From Peribacillus simplex (lineage in GTDB: Bacteria > Bacillota > Bacilli > Bacillales > DSM-1321), in NCBI RefSeq assembly GCF_001578185.1, contig NZ_CP011008.1:1578001-1642000 (forward strand): a stretch of 64,000 nucleotides of DNA, read 5' to 3'. The translations under genes were made by a program, and so were the position numbers. Every line of letters begins with the position of its first letter. The first letter of the stretch is position 1. Of the stretch, positions 31,673 through 41,896 are shown piece by piece. The notes beneath the pieces were generated by a model, which did no database searches, was not told the origin of the DNA, and worked only from the letters and a program-made list of their open reading frames with translations.

Positions 31673-32620
31673 ATGGGTAAAATTGCTTTTGTCTTTCCAG
31701 GGCAAGGTTCACAGTCAATAGGAATGGGTCATGGCTTATTTCAGGAAAACGAGCGTGCTCAGCATATTTTTCGAAAAGCCGATGAAAAACTTGATTTTCA
31801 ACTTTCCGAACTGATCTTTAATGGCACACAACAAGAATTAACGGTAACCTATAATGCACAGCCAGCTTTATTGACCACGAGCTATGCCTTTGTCAAGGAG
31901 TTAGAAGAAGCGGGAATCAAACCTGATTATACAGCAGGGCATAGTTTAGGTGAATATACGGCTTTAGTGGCATCAGGTGCAATTTCTTTTGAAGATGCCG
32001 TTTATACTGTGCGTAAGCGCGGTGAATTCATGGAAGCTGCGGTACCGAATGGTCAAGGTTCAATGGCTGCGATACTGGGAATGGACCGTGAAGCTCTATC
32101 TGAAGTGACTTTTGAAATAACAGCAACAGGGGAATCCGTTCAATTAGCCAATATTAATTGTCCAGGCCAAATCGTCATTTCTGGAACTTCAGAAGGGGTT
32201 AAACTCGCAAGTGCAAAAGCCAAGGAGAATGGGGCTAAACGGGCTCTTCCTCTTGAAGTGAGTGGACCGTTCCATTCGGAATTGATGAAACCAGCGGCAG
32301 AAAAGTTACAGGGTGTCCTTGATGAAGTAAGCTTCAAACAGGCACAAATTCCTGTCATTTCAAACGTAACGGCTAAGCCCATTACTGCACCTGCTGAAAT
32401 AAAAGAAAAATTAATCGAACAGCTGTATTCACCGGTCCTATGGGAGGACAGTGTGAAAACCCTGCTTGAATTGGGAGTGGATACGTTCATCGAGGTAGGC
32501 CCTGGGAAAGTATTGGGTGGATTAATAAAGAAGATCGATCGTTCCGTTCAAATTCACTCGGTCTCCGATATAGAAACACTAACAAAAACAATTGAAACAT
32601 TGAAGGGGGCAAAAGCATGA
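31673..32620 (+). CDS. fabD: Malonyl-CoA-ACP transacylase
   Basis: FabD moves the malonyl group from CoA to ACP, supplying chain extension. The 315-residue protein has the FPGQGSQ start region, nucleophile S91 in GHSLGEY, the partner histidine in SGPFHSELM near residue 199, and [14 protein letters not shown] precedes the ATG. The stop overlaps the fabG start by four bases. Confidence 0.97.
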   Translation: MGKIAFVFPGQGSQSIGMGHGLFQENERAQHIFRKADEKLDFQLSELIFNGTQQELTVTYNAQPALLTTSYAFVKELEEAGIKPDYTAGHSLGEYTALVASGAISFEDAVYTVRKRGEFMEAAVPNGQGSMAAILGMDREALSEVTFEITATGESVQLANINCPGQIVISGTSEGVKLASAKAKENGAKRALPLEVSGPFHSELMKPAAEKLQGVLDEVSFKQAQIPVISNVTAKPITAPAEIKEKLIEQLYSPVLWEDSVKTLLELGVDTFIEVGPGKVLGGLIKKIDRSVQIHSVSDIETLTKTIETLKGAKA

Positions 32621-33360
32621 TCCTCGAAGGTAAAAAAGCACTTGTAACAGGGGCGTCAAGAGGTATTGGCAGGGAAGTTGCATTAGAACTTGCCCGTCAA
32701 GGAGCAGACGTTGCCATCAACTATTCTGGCAGTGAAACGAAAGCGAATGAAGTGGTGGAAGAAATCAAGGCATTGGGCCGTAAAGCATTTGCCATCCAGT
32801 GCGATGTTGCAAATAGTGACTCGGTGACAAGCATGATCAAAGAGGTCATCGAACAGTTTGGCAGAGTGGATATTTTGGTTAACAATGCCGGTATCACACG
32901 AGATAACCTATTGATGCGAATGAAAGAAGAGGAATGGGATTCAGTGATCAATACGAATCTTAAAGGAGTTTTCCTTTGCACAAAAGCGGTCACAAGACAA
33001 ATGATGAAGCAGCGTAGCGGCAGGATCATCAATATGGCATCGATCGTCGGCGTCAGCGGAAATGCAGGTCAGGCAAATTATGTTGCGGCCAAGGCTGGTG
33101 TGATCGGACTGACCAAAACTACGGCAAAGGAACTTGCTTCAAGAGGGATTACGGTAAATGCGATTGCTCCTGGTTTCATCTCGACGGATATGACTGGGGA
33201 ATTGCCTGAAGATGTCCGAAAAGCCATGTTGGACCAAATTCCGCTTGCACGGTTCGGTGACCCAAAAGATATCGCTGCAGTGGCGTCTTTCCTCGCTTCT
33301 GAGGCAAGCAAATATATGACTGGACAAACTCTTCATGTAGATGGCGGCATGGTCATGTAA
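32617..33360 (+). CDS. fabG: 3-oxoacyl-ACP reductase
   Basis: FabG reduces 3-oxoacyl-ACP with NADPH in each elongation cycle. The 247-residue short-chain dehydrogenase has the cofactor motif [14 protein letters not shown], the catalytic Ser (MASIVG), Tyr and Lys (NYVAAKAG), and the C-terminal VDGGMVM typical of FabG. It starts inside fabD and is followed by acpP after a short gap. Confidence 0.97.
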   Translation: MILEGKKALVTGASRGIGREVALELARQGADVAINYSGSETKANEVVEEIKALGRKAFAIQCDVANSDSVTSMIKEVIEQFGRVDILVNNAGITRDNLLMRMKEEEWDSVINTNLKGVFLCTKAVTRQMMKQRSGRIINMASIVGVSGNAGQANYVAAKAGVIGLTKTTAKELASRGITVNAIAPGFISTDMTGELPEDVRKAMLDQIPLARFGDPKDIAAVASFLASEASKYMTGQTLHVDGGMVM

Positions 33361-33417
33361 GTTTTCTTTGATTTTTTCCGAAATTAATTTATAATGTTTT
33401 GAGGGGAGGTGAACACA

Positions 33418-33651
33418 TTGGCAGATGTATTAGAAAGAGTAACGAAAATCGTTGTAGATCGTTTGAACGTAGAAGAATCAGAGGTTAAACTTGAAGCTTC
33501 TTTCAAAGAAGATCTTGGTGCCGATTCCCTAGATGTAGTTGAACTAGTCATGGAATTCGAAGACGAGTTTGATATGGAAATTTCGGACGATGACGCTGAA
33601 AAAATCGCCACAGTAGGTGATGCTGTGAATTACATACAAAGCACTATGTAA
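33418..33651 (+). CDS. acpP: Acyl carrier protein
   Basis: ACP carries growing acyl chains on a phosphopantetheine arm. The 77-residue acidic protein has the attachment serine S37 in DLGADSLD. I choose the TTG at 33418, six bases after AGGGGAGGTGA (33402-33412), because it yields the MADVLERV start of B. subtilis AcpA; a GTG at 33409 lies inside the ribosome site. It lies between fabG and rnc as in B. subtilis. Confidence 0.95.
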   Translation: MADVLERVTKIVVDRLNVEESEVKLEASFKEDLGADSLDVVELVMEFEDEFDMEISDDDAEKIATVGDAVNYIQSTM

Positions 33652-33669
33652 TGTATTGTCGTTTGACTA

Positions 33670-33701
33670 AAAGCTCCGTTTTTTAACGGGGCTTTCTCTT
33701 A
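33670..33701 (+). terminator. Terminator after acpP
   Basis: An 11-base-pair stem (33670-33680 with 33685-33695, one G-U pair) with a TTTT loop is followed by a pyrimidine tail. It ends the fatty acid operon. Confidence 0.82.
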
Positions 33702-33835
33702 TTCTTAAAGAAGGTTTGATGCAGCGGCAGATATAAGGGAATGAGATGCCCCAGGTAGCCCCGCCTGCATTGCAGTGGTCTTTTTCCGTTAGTTTTCTTT
33801 AAGCGGATTATAATGTATGATGTACATAGGAAAGC

Positions 33836-33866
33836 TTGACAGGAATTCCTGCCAGGTTTCTTTTTA
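33836..33866. repeat. Short palindrome before rnc
   Basis: CAGGAATTCCTG (33840-33851) is a perfect 12-base palindrome, extendable to 18 bases with one mismatch, followed by TTTCTTTTT. It may be a weak terminator or an operator; the loop would be only four bases. Confidence 0.35.
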
Positions 33867-33915
33867 ATATATTGGAAAAATATGCTTTTTGAACCGTTGT
33901 GGAGGGTTTTGTGTG

Positions 33916-34656
33916 ATGCGTAGGAACGGAAATAATCGTAAACCATCAATCAAGGATAATAAATTTAAACAGTTGCAGGAAAGTCTGGGTTTTCATTTTC
34001 AGGATGAAAATTTATTGAAACAAGCTTTTACACATTCATCGTATGTGAATGAGCATCGCCGTAAGCCTTATGAAGATAATGAAAGGCTTGAATTCTTGGG
34101 AGACGCTGTGCTTGAACTGACCATCTCTAAATACTTGTATCAAAAATATCCGATGATGAGCGAAGGTGAACTTACCAAATTAAGGGCAGCCATTGTGTGC
34201 GAGCCTTCACTTGTCGCTTTTGCCAATAGCCTTTCTTTCGGGGAATATGTTTTACTCGGAAAAGGGGAAGAAATGACAGGTGGACGAGAACGCCCTGCCA
34301 TGCTTGCGGATGTATTCGAAGCCTATATTGGGGCTTTGTACCTTGACCAAGGATTAGAGCCAGTTGTGCAGTTTTTGAAGCATGTTGTATTTCCGAAGAT
34401 AGACGAGGGTGCTTTTTCTCATGTGATGGATTATAAGAGCCAGCTTCAAGAGCTGATTCAGCGTGATGCCATCGGTGTCCTGCAATATAAGATCTTGCAG
34501 GAAAAAGGACCAGCCCATAACCGGGAGTTTGTTTCGACCGTTTCTCTGAATGGGGAAGAACTGGGCTCTGGTTTAGGAAAGTCAAAAAAAGAAGCGGAGC
34601 AGCATGCTGCCGAGCATGCATTGATCGTTTTAAAAGAAAAAAAATCAACAAGATAG
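33916..34656 (+). CDS. rnc: Ribonuclease III
   Basis: RNase III cuts double-stranded RNA in rRNA maturation and mRNA decay; in B. subtilis it also processes scRNA and silences prophage toxins. The 246-residue protein has HSSYVNEH, the catalytic signature [13 protein letters not shown], the second acidic site in [15 protein letters not shown], and a C-terminal dsRNA-binding domain (about 170-240, ending [14 protein letters not shown]). GGAGGG at 33901-33906 serves ATG 33916 (or GTG 33913). The earlier TTG at 33889 precedes the ribosome site and is rejected. Confidence 0.95.
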   Translation: MRRNGNNRKPSIKDNKFKQLQESLGFHFQDENLLKQAFTHSSYVNEHRRKPYEDNERLEFLGDAVLELTISKYLYQKYPMMSEGELTKLRAAIVCEPSLVAFANSLSFGEYVLLGKGEEMTGGRERPAMLADVFEAYIGALYLDQGLEPVVQFLKHVVFPKIDEGAFSHVMDYKSQLQELIQRDAIGVLQYKILQEKGPAHNREFVSTVSLNGEELGSGLGKSKKEAEQHAAEHALIVLKEKKSTR

Positions 34657-34680
34657 TTGAACAGTAGAGGAGGAAAGGTC

Positions 34681-37600
34681 ATGTTCCTCAAACGCTTGGA
34701 CGTTGTAGGATTTAAATCTTTCGCAGAGAAAATTTCGATTGATTTTGTACCTGGAGTCACGGCAGTGGTTGGACCAAACGGAAGCGGCAAAAGTAATGTG
34801 ACCGATGCAGTCCGATGGGTACTTGGAGAGCAGTCTGCGAAATCGCTGCGTGGAGCAAAAATGGAAGATATCATCTTTTCGGGAAGTGACACGAGGAAAG
34901 CGTTGAATTTTGCAGAAGTTTCATTGACCCTTGATAACGAGACGAATTCCCTGCCGATTGATTTTCATGAAGTCAGTGTGACTAGACGGGTATACCGATC
35001 GGGAGAAAGTGAATTTTTCATTAATAATCAAGGCTGCCGACTGAAGGACATCATAGATCTTTTCATGGATTCTGGTCTTGGGCGTGAAGCATTTTCCATA
35101 ATCAGCCAAGGGAAAGTGGAAGAAATCCTAAGCAGTAAGGCAGAAGAAAGACGAGTGATCTTTGAAGAGGCAGCAGGTGTCCTGAAATATAAAACAAGAA
35201 AACGAAAAGCGGAATCGAAGCTGACGGAAACGCAGGATAACTTAAACCGTGTCCATGATATCCTCCATGAATTGGAAGGGCAAGTGGAACCGCTGAAAAT
35301 TCAGTCTTCCCTCGCCAAGGAATTTTTGGAGAAGAAAGAAGAGCTTGAGCAAATAGAAGTAGCTTTAACCGTTTTTGAAATAGAAGAACTTTATGAAAAA
35401 TGGGAAAACCTATCCAAGGAACTTGAAAAACATAATGAAATGGAACAGCAAATGGCAGGGCAGCTTCATGACAGGGAAGCGCATCTCAAAAAGCTTCGGG
35501 ATAGTCTTGCAACTCTTGAGACATCGATCAATGAACTTCAGGAAATTCTCCTGAATGCCAGTGAAGAACTTGAAAAGCTTGAAGGCCGTAAAGAAGTTTT
35601 GAAAGAGCGGAAAAAAAATGCCGCCCAAAACAAGTCACAGCTTGAAAAAGCGATTGTGGAAGGTGAGGCTGCTGTCGAGCGCTTGTCCCTGCAAAAGGAA
35701 CGAGAAACGGAACTCCTGAATGCTCTGAACTCGGAAGTGAAAGGGATACAGGAAACCTTAAATGAAAAACAAAAAAGCTTAGGCCTATTCAATAGTGATA
35801 TCGAAGCGATGATTGAAGTGAAAAAGAGTGACTATATCGAGTGGTTGAACAAGCAGGCATCGGCTAAAAATGAAAAACAGTACCTGCTTCAGCAGCTAAC
35901 ACAGCAGGAACATAAAAATGCTAAACTTGATATGGAAAATGAAAAGTTCTTAACCGAGCGAATGGGTATCACTGCTAAAAAATTGGAATATTCAAAGCTG
36001 ATGGAAAATGTGACCAAGCAGCTTGAAGAGCATGTCTCTTATTTCCGGAATCAACAGAACAAATTGAATGCGGCAAAGGATACGTATCAAAAACAGGAAA
36101 CCACCCTTTATAAGGCCTATCAATTCCTTCAACAGGCAAAATCACGTAAGGAACTTCTTGAAGAAATGGAAGAGGATTATGCAGGCTTTTTTCAGGGAGT
36201 TAAAGAAGTTTTAAAAGCGAAAGAAACCCTTCAAGGCATAGAAGGGGCAGTTGCGGAATTGATAAAGGTTCCAAAGGAATATGAAACGGCCATCGAAACG
36301 GCTCTGGGCGGAGCGATGCAGCATGTGGTCGTTGAACGCGAAGAGCATGCACGAGAGGCCATTTCCTTCTTGAAGAAACATAAGTATGGACGTGCGACGT
36401 TCTTGCCTTTATCGGTCATTAAGGCAAGAGAGATTTCAGTAAGCCAATTATCGATGCTAAAGAGCCACTCAGCTTTTGTGGGGACGGGCTCCTCATTGAT
36501 CCAATATGATGACAGGCATGCAGCAATTGCGGAAAACCTGTTAGGGACTGTCATAATCACGACAGATCTAAAGGGTGCAAATGACTTGGCGAAAATGATG
36601 CAGCACCGTTTCCGCTTCGTAACCCTCGAAGGGGATATCGTCAATCCAGGTGGTTCAATGACTGGTGGCGCATTAAAGCAAAAAACAACCTCCCTGCTTT
36701 CGAGGAAAACGGAATTGGAAGAGCTCCATCAAAAACTAGCCGCCATGGAAGCGAAAACGAATCAGCTAGAAAAGCAGGTCAAACAGCTCAAAGTGGATGT
36801 GGGTGTTCAAGAGCAAACGCTTGAACAAACCAGAAAAACAGGGGAGAGCCTTCGATTGCAAGAACAAACCCTGAAGGGCGAACTTCGTGAAGTGGAGCTA
36901 CAGGAAAGAAATGTGAATGAACGGCTGCATCTTTATGATTTGGATAAAAATTCATATTTAGAAGAACAACAGCAAAAAACGGCAAGACTTGAAGAGCTGG
37001 AAGCACTTTTGGAATCATGTAAAATGGAAATTGAAGGGCTTGACCGGCTGATTTCCGACATGACGGAACAAAAGCAATCCCAACAATCCTCAAAAGAGAG
37101 CCTTGCCGAAGAAACGAATGAACTGAGGGTAACACTGGCCTCTAAGCGTGGGCAGCTACAAAACCAAAAAGAGAAGATGGAACGCATTGATTCGGATCTT
37201 TCAAAGGAAACTAGCAGGCTTGACGAAAACAAAGATGATTTGGGGCTCCTGACCAATGAAATGACAGACAGTTCAAGCGGGGAAGAATCCCTGGAAGATA
37301 TGGCACAGCAGAAATTGCTCGATAAAAATGGGGCAATTGAAGGAATCACTATAAAAAAACAGGAAAAAAACGAGCTTCTAACACAAGTTGAAACACTTGA
37401 ACTGGCCTTGAAAGAAGAAAACCGACTTTATAGAGGCATTGTTGAAGTGATGAAGGACGAAGAAGTAAAATTAACCCGTCTGGATGTGGAATTGGAAAAT
37501 CGTCTCGACCACTTGAGAGAAGAATATACGCTTTCCTTTGAAGGTGCAAAAGAACAGTATCCATTGATGATGCCTGCAGAAGAAGCCCAAAAAAAAGTGA

Positions 37601-38244
37601 AGCTCATCAAGCTTGCAATAGAGGAATTAGGGACGGTAAATTTAGGTGCGATTGATGAATATGCACGTGTAGCTGAACGCTATGAATTCCTCCTTAGTCA
37701 AAAGGAAGACCTTCAACAGGCGAAAGATACATTATTCCAAGTCATCGATGAAATGGATGATGAAATGAAGCGGCGCTTTGCAGATACCTTTTATTCGATC
37801 CGTGAAGAATTCGAACAAGTCTTCAAAGCATTATTTGGCGGAGGGAGAGCTGAGCTTAAACTGACGAATCCGGATGATTTACTAAATACAGGGGTAGATA
37901 TCATTGCACAGCCGCCTGGGAAAAAACTGCAGAATTTGAGCCTCTTATCCGGAGGAGAACGGGCACTGACGGCCATAGCCCTTTTATTCTCCATTCTGAA
38001 AGTGCGGCCGGTGCCTTTCTGTATTCTTGATGAAGTCGAGGCAGCCCTTGATGAGGCGAATGTAGTTCGGTTCAGCCAATTTTTAAGGAAGTTCAGCAGG
38101 GAAACACAGTTTATCGTGATTACTCACCGTAAAGGCACGATGGAAGAGGCTGATGTACTATATGGCATTACGATGCAGGAGTCAGGAGTTTCCAAACTTG
38201 TTTCTGTCCGGATGGAAGAATCAGAAAACTTTATTGAAGTTTAA
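34681..38244 (+). CDS. smc: Chromosome partition protein Smc
   Basis: Smc forms with ScpA and ScpB the condensin that is loaded by ParB and aligns chromosome arms. The 1187-residue protein has Walker A GPNGSGKSN at 31-39, a long coiled coil (about 165-500), a hinge (about 500-680, ending GDIVNPGGSMTGG), the returning coiled coil (to about 1010), and a C-terminal head with the ABC signature LLSGGERALTA and Walker B FCILDEVEAALDE. ATG 34681 follows AGAGGAGGAAAGG; a TTG at 34657 in frame is upstream of that site. Length equals B. subtilis Smc within one residue. Confidence 0.97.
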   Translation: MFLKRLDVVGFKSFAEKISIDFVPGVTAVVGPNGSGKSNVTDAVRWVLGEQSAKSLRGAKMEDIIFSGSDTRKALNFAEVSLTLDNETNSLPIDFHEVSVTRRVYRSGESEFFINNQGCRLKDIIDLFMDSGLGREAFSIISQGKVEEILSSKAEERRVIFEEAAGVLKYKTRKRKAESKLTETQDNLNRVHDILHELEGQVEPLKIQSSLAKEFLEKKEELEQIEVALTVFEIEELYEKWENLSKELEKHNEMEQQMAGQLHDREAHLKKLRDSLATLETSINELQEILLNASEELEKLEGRKEVLKERKKNAAQNKSQLEKAIVEGEAAVERLSLQKERETELLNALNSEVKGIQETLNEKQKSLGLFNSDIEAMIEVKKSDYIEWLNKQASAKNEKQYLLQQLTQQEHKNAKLDMENEKFLTERMGITAKKLEYSKLMENVTKQLEEHVSYFRNQQNKLNAAKDTYQKQETTLYKAYQFLQQAKSRKELLEEMEEDYAGFFQGVKEVLKAKETLQGIEGAVAELIKVPKEYETAIETALGGAMQHVVVEREEHAREAISFLKKHKYGRATFLPLSVIKAREISVSQLSMLKSHSAFVGTGSSLIQYDDRHAAIAENLLGTVIITTDLKGANDLAKMMQHRFRFVTLEGDIVNPGGSMTGGALKQKTTSLLSRKTELEELHQKLAAMEAKTNQLEKQVKQLKVDVGVQEQTLEQTRKTGESLRLQEQTLKGELREVELQERNVNERLHLYDLDKNSYLEEQQQKTARLEELEALLESCKMEIEGLDRLISDMTEQKQSQQSSKESLAEETNELRVTLASKRGQLQNQKEKMERIDSDLSKETSRLDENKDDLGLLTNEMTDSSSGEESLEDMAQQKLLDKNGAIEGITIKKQEKNELLTQVETLELALKEENRLYRGIVEVMKDEEVKLTRLDVELENRLDHLREEYTLSFEGAKEQYPLMMPAEEAQKKVKLIKLAIEELGTVNLGAIDEYARVAERYEFLLSQKEDLQQAKDTLFQVIDEMDDEMKRRFADTFYSIREEFEQVFKALFGGGRAELKLTNPDDLLNTGVDIIAQPPGKKLQNLSLLSGGERALTAIALLFSILKVRPVPFCILDEVEAALDEANVVRFSQFLRKFSRETQFIVITHRKGTMEEADVLYGITMQESGVSKLVSVRMEESENFIEV

Positions 38245-38269
38245 ATTCATTATTAGAGGAAGTGGGACA

Positions 38270-39286
38270 ATGAGTTTTTTCAAAAAGCTAAAAGAGAAAT
38301 TTACGAACCAGGAAGAAAAAGAAAAAGAAGTTGAAGCAGAAGTATCCATAGGTGAAAAATTCAAGCAAGGCTTGACAAAGACAAGGAATTCCTTTACTGG
38401 AAGGGTTAATGAACTTGTTGCCCGTTATCGGAAAGTGGATGAGGACTTTTTTGAAGAACTTGAAGAAATCCTGATACAGGCTGATGTAGGCTTTGATACT
38501 GTGATGGAACTAATTGATCAATTAAAAATGGAAGTCAAGCTTCGCAATATCTCTGATACAAGGGAAGTGCAATCCGTCATTTCCGAAAAGCTTGTCGAAA
38601 TCTACCAAGGTGATGAAGAAGGGACTCCGAGCCTGAATATACAAGAAGAAGGTTTGACGGTCATTTTGTTCGTAGGGGTTAATGGGGTAGGTAAAACGAC
38701 GACAATCGGTAAACTTGCTCATAAATTCAAGGCAGAAGGCAAGTCTGTCGTATTGGCAGCCGGGGATACGTTCCGTGCAGGTGCAATTGAACAGCTCGAG
38801 GTATGGGGAGAACGTGTTGGTGTCAGTGTAATCAAGCAAGGAGAAGGCTCTGACCCTGCTGCGGTCATGTTCGATGCCATTCAGGCTGCCAAGGCTCGTA
38901 AAGCGGATATCCTGATTTGTGATACAGCTGGACGTTTACAAAATAAAGTGAATTTAATGAAGGAATTGGAAAAGGTGAAACGTGTAATTGAACGTGAAAT
39001 ACCTGGTGCGCCACATGAAGTGTTGCTTGCCCTTGATGCAACAACTGGACAAAATGCACTTATTCAGGCCAAGACCTTCAAGGAAGCGACCAATGTTTCC
39101 GGTATTGTTTTAACAAAGCTTGATGGCACGGCAAAAGGTGGAATTGTTTTGGCAATTCGCAATGAACTGGCCATTCCCGTTAAATTTGTCGGGCTTGGTG
39201 AAAAAATGGACGATCTGCAGGAATTCGATGCAGAGAAATATGTTTATGGCCTGTTTGCTGATATCATCGATAAAGAAGAGGTTTAA
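38270..39286 (+). CDS. ftsY: Signal recognition particle receptor FtsY
   Basis: FtsY is the membrane-associated GTPase that docks SRP-ribosome complexes at SecYEG. The 338-residue protein has a short charged N-terminal region, the NG domain with G1 GVNGVGKTTT, DTAGRLQNK, TKLDGTAKGG and the closing GLGEKMDDLQEFD. ATG 38270 follows AGAGGAAGTGGG; an open frame from 38153 overlaps smc and is rejected. It is 25 bases after smc. Confidence 0.95.
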   Translation: MSFFKKLKEKFTNQEEKEKEVEAEVSIGEKFKQGLTKTRNSFTGRVNELVARYRKVDEDFFEELEEILIQADVGFDTVMELIDQLKMEVKLRNISDTREVQSVISEKLVEIYQGDEEGTPSLNIQEEGLTVILFVGVNGVGKTTTIGKLAHKFKAEGKSVVLAAGDTFRAGAIEQLEVWGERVGVSVIKQGEGSDPAAVMFDAIQAAKARKADILICDTAGRLQNKVNLMKELEKVKRVIEREIPGAPHEVLLALDATTGQNALIQAKTFKEATNVSGIVLTKLDGTAKGGIVLAIRNELAIPVKFVGLGEKMDDLQEFDAEKYVYGLFADIIDKEEV

Positions 39287-39296
39287 GCAAAAAATG

Positions 39297-39338
39297 TCCG
39301 GAAGAGATTTTTCTCTTCTGGAATTTTTTTGTCTTTTT
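39297..39338 (+). terminator. Terminator after ftsY
   Basis: A ten-base-pair stem (39297-39306 with 39313-39322, one G-U pair) is followed by ATTTTTTT and a second T-run. Confidence 0.9.
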
Positions 39339-39438
39339 TTTATGAGGCAGCAACATTGTTACAGGATTCACTGTGAACTTCTAGAAGTAAGAAAACGAAA
39401 AAAATAGTGCTTTGCAAACAAGTGGTAAGGAGTTTGAC

Positions 39439-39467
39439 TTGACATCAAATAAACAAGGCTTTACAAT
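39439..39467 (+). promoter_or_regulatory. SigA promoter of ylxM-ffh
   Basis: TTGACA (39439-39444), exactly 17 bases, TACAAT (39462-39467): an almost ideal vegetative promoter, 48 bases before ylxM and after the ftsY terminator. Confidence 0.88.
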
Positions 39468-39514
39468 ATAAACTTGTAAAGGGTTTTCACTTAACAGCAG
39501 GGAGGCTTGCTAAG

Positions 39515-39847
39515 ATGCTTGAAAAGACAACGCGGATTAATTATTTGTATGACTTTTACCAATCGTTGTTAACAGAGAAGCAGCAGAGCTACATGTCCCT
39601 CTACTATCTGGATGATTACTCTCTTGGCGAGATTGCCGATGAATACGAAGTAAGTAGGCAGGCAGTCTATGATAATATAAAAAGAACAGAAGCGATGCTT
39701 GAGGAATATGAAGCGAAGCTATTGTTATTTCAAAAATTTCAAGAGCGTAACCAGTGGATTGCGAATATGAAGGGACTCATAGAAAAGGATTCCTTTTCAA
39801 AAGAGAAGCTGCTAGACGCAATCACAACGCTTGAGAAGTTGGATTAG
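39515..39847 (+). CDS. ylxM: SRP-associated helix-turn-helix protein YlxM
   Basis: YlxM (110 residues) belongs to a small UPF0122 family found next to ffh in Firmicutes; the streptococcal homologue binds SRP components and modulates Ffh/FtsY GTPase activity. The sequence has a sigma-4-like helix-turn-helix ([23 protein letters not shown], about 40-62) and a helical tail. GGGAGG precedes the ATG. It is 11 bases before ffh. Confidence 0.93.
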   Translation: MLEKTTRINYLYDFYQSLLTEKQQSYMSLYYLDDYSLGEIADEYEVSRQAVYDNIKRTEAMLEEYEAKLLLFQKFQERNQWIANMKGLIEKDSFSKEKLLDAITTLEKLD

Positions 39848-39858
39848 GAGGCGGCAAT

Positions 39859-41199
39859 ATGGCATTTGAAGGATTGGCCGACCGACTGCAGAGCACGATG
39901 CAAAAGATCCGTGGAAAAGGTAAGGTCAACGAAGCGGACGTTAAAGAAATGATGCGTGAAGTTCGATTGGCCCTGCTTGAAGCGGATGTTAACTTTAAAG
40001 TCGTGAAGGATTTTGTAAAACGTGTTAGTGAACGTTCGGTAGGTCAGGAAGTGCTGAAAAGCTTAACCCCCGGTCAACAGGTAATTAAAGTAGTTAAGGA
40101 AGAATTGACGGAGCTGATGGGCGGCGAACAAAGCAAGATTGCCGTTGCCTCGAAACCACCGACCGTCATTATGATGGTAGGGCTTCAAGGTGCTGGTAAA
40201 ACGACGACCACCGGAAAGCTTGCCAATCTTCTTAGAAAAAAATACAACCGCAAGCCATTGCTCGTTGCGGCTGATATTTACCGTCCGGCGGCGATTAAGC
40301 AGCTTGAAACACTTGGCAAACAATTAAGCATGCCTGTTTTCTCCCTTGGGGACCAGGTCAGCCCTGTTGAAATTGCCAAACAGGCGATTGAAAAGGCTAA
40401 GGAAGAACATCATGATTATGTGTTGATTGATACCGCAGGCCGCCTTCATGTTGATGAGAACTTGATGGGTGAACTGAAGGATATCAAAGAATTGACAAAA
40501 CCCGATGAAATCTTCCTGGTTGTCGATGCGATGACAGGTCAGGATGCGGTCAATGTGGCCCAAAGCTTTAATGAACAGTTAGGCCTGACTGGAGTCGTAC
40601 TTACGAAACTTGATGGGGATACACGTGGTGGTGCGGCACTTTCGATTCGTTCAGTCACCAACACGCCGATAAAATTCGTCGGTATGGGAGAAAAATTGGA
40701 TGCACTTGAAGCATTCCATCCAGAACGGATGGCGTCAAGGATCCTCGGCATGGGTGATGTATTGACCCTTATCGAAAAAGCACAGGCCAATGTAGATGAA
40801 GAAAAAGCGAAAGAATTAGAGAAAAAGATGCGTACAGCCACTTTTACCTTTGATGATTTCCTTGATCAGCTTGGTCAGGTGCGGAATATGGGTCCGCTTG
40901 ATGATATTCTGAAAATGATTCCTGGTGCGAACAAAATGAAAGGGATGGATAACCTTCAGATCGATGAGAAACAGATCGGTCATGTCGAAGCTATCATCCG
41001 TTCAATGACGACGCAAGAAAAGGAACATCCAGAAACCATGAATGCATCCCGTAAGAAACGGATTGCCAAAGGAAGCGGCAGATCGATTCAAGAAGTGAAC
41101 CGCCTATTGAAGCAATTCGAAGAAATGAAAAAGATGATGAAACAGGTTACGAACATGCAAAAAGGGAAGAAAAAGGGATTCAAATTCCCGTTCATGTAA
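39859..41199 (+). CDS. ffh: Signal recognition particle protein Ffh (SRP54)
   Basis: Ffh binds signal sequences and SRP RNA and pairs with FtsY. The 446-residue protein has an N-terminal helical domain, the G domain with G1 GLQGAGKTTTTGK near 107-119, DTAGRLHVD, TKLDGDTRGG, and a methionine-rich M domain from about 300 onward with the RNA-binding SGRSIQEVNRLLKQF helix-turn-helix and a basic MQKGKKKGFKFPFM tail. AGGAGGCGG precedes the ATG. Confidence 0.97.
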   Translation: MAFEGLADRLQSTMQKIRGKGKVNEADVKEMMREVRLALLEADVNFKVVKDFVKRVSERSVGQEVLKSLTPGQQVIKVVKEELTELMGGEQSKIAVASKPPTVIMMVGLQGAGKTTTTGKLANLLRKKYNRKPLLVAADIYRPAAIKQLETLGKQLSMPVFSLGDQVSPVEIAKQAIEKAKEEHHDYVLIDTAGRLHVDENLMGELKDIKELTKPDEIFLVVDAMTGQDAVNVAQSFNEQLGLTGVVLTKLDGDTRGGAALSIRSVTNTPIKFVGMGEKLDALEAFHPERMASRILGMGDVLTLIEKAQANVDEEKAKELEKKMRTATFTFDDFLDQLGQVRNMGPLDDILKMIPGANKMKGMDNLQIDEKQIGHVEAIIRSMTTQEKEHPETMNASRKKRIAKGSGRSIQEVNRLLKQFEEMKKMMKQVTNMQKGKKKGFKFPFM

Positions 41200-41282
41200 G
41201 GTTTATTTTAGGTTGAAACTAAGGGGAAATACGGGTTAAAGCCATGTGTTTCAACACTTTTTTCACCTGTTAAGAAAAAAAC

Positions 41283-41312
41283 CTTTACAAACATACAAGA
41301 CATTTGATATTA
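41283..41312 (+). promoter_or_regulatory. Candidate promoter of rpsP operon
   Basis: TTTACA (41283-41288) and TATTAT (41307-41312) are 18 bases apart, in the 153-base gap between ffh and rpsP. A second possible -10, TATACT, overlaps it three bases downstream. Confidence 0.55.
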
Positions 41313-41352
41313 TACTATCTTGTGTGAAACTATTCGGAGGTGCTTATTTAAA

Positions 41353-41625
41353 ATGGCAGTAAAAATTCGCTTAAAACGTATGGGAGCTAAAAAATCTCCT
41401 TTCTATCGTATTGTAGTTGCAGATTCTCGTTCACCACGTGACGGACGTTACATTGAAGTGGTAGGAACTTATAACCCGGTGACTCAACCAGCTAAAGTTG
41501 AAATCAACGAAGAGCTTGCTCTTAAATGGTTACAAGATGGAGCTAAACCATCTGATACAGTTCGTAACTTATTCTCAACACAAGGCATCATGGAAAAATT
41601 CCATGTTGCAAAAAACAGCAAGTAA
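41353..41625 (+). CDS. rpsP: 30S ribosomal protein S16
   Basis: S16 is an early-binding small-subunit protein. The 90-residue sequence ([20 protein letters not shown] start, [25 protein letters not shown]) is nearly identical to B. subtilis RpsP. CGGAGGTGC at 41335-41343 lies before ATG 41353; an earlier in-frame start at 41320 is upstream of that site. It heads the rpsP-khpA gene pair. Confidence 0.97.
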   Translation: MAVKIRLKRMGAKKSPFYRIVVADSRSPRDGRYIEVVGTYNPVTQPAKVEINEELALKWLQDGAKPSDTVRNLFSTQGIMEKFHVAKNSK

Positions 41626-41638
41626 TCGACGTTAGTTG

Positions 41639-41869
41639 ATGAAAGCACTAATTGAAACGATTGTTTCAGCACTTGTGGATTATCCGGAGGAGGTCATCGT
41701 GACCTCCAAGGAAGAGTCCGACCGGATTGTTTATATCCTCTCCGTTCATAAAGAGGACATGGGCAAGGTCATCGGTAAACAAGGGCGTGTTGCTAAGGCG
41801 ATTCGGACTGTGGTATATGCAGCAGGATCTTCACAGCAGAAGAAAATCTATTTGGAGATTTCCGAATAA
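41639..41869 (+). CDS. khpA: KH-domain RNA-binding protein KhpA
   Basis: KhpA (76 residues) is a single-KH protein that with KhpB (Jag) regulates cell elongation and division genes in streptococci and RNA levels elsewhere. The type II KH core is visible as VHKEDMGKVIGKQGRVAKAIRTVV with the GxxG loop GKQG. The start at ATG 41639 (TTG 41636 also possible) has no recognisable ribosome site, so translation is probably coupled to rpsP, which ends 13 bases upstream. Formerly ylqC. Confidence 0.92.
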   Translation: MKALIETIVSALVDYPEEVIVTSKEESDRIVYILSVHKEDMGKVIGKQGRVAKAIRTVVYAAGSSQQKKIYLEISE

Positions 41870-41896
41870 GGAGGGCTAATACCCCTCCTTTTTTTG
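41868..41896 (+). terminator. Terminator overlapping the khpA stop codon
   Basis: AAGGAGGG (41868-41875) pairs with CCCTCCTT (41883-41890) around a seven-base loop, with seven T from 41889. The left arm begins inside the khpA stop codon. Confidence 0.9.

Noticed and set aside
34172..34651. Large minus-strand open frames inside rnc, smc, priA and yloB
   Set aside because: They are shadows of strongly coding plus-strand genes and show no family features.
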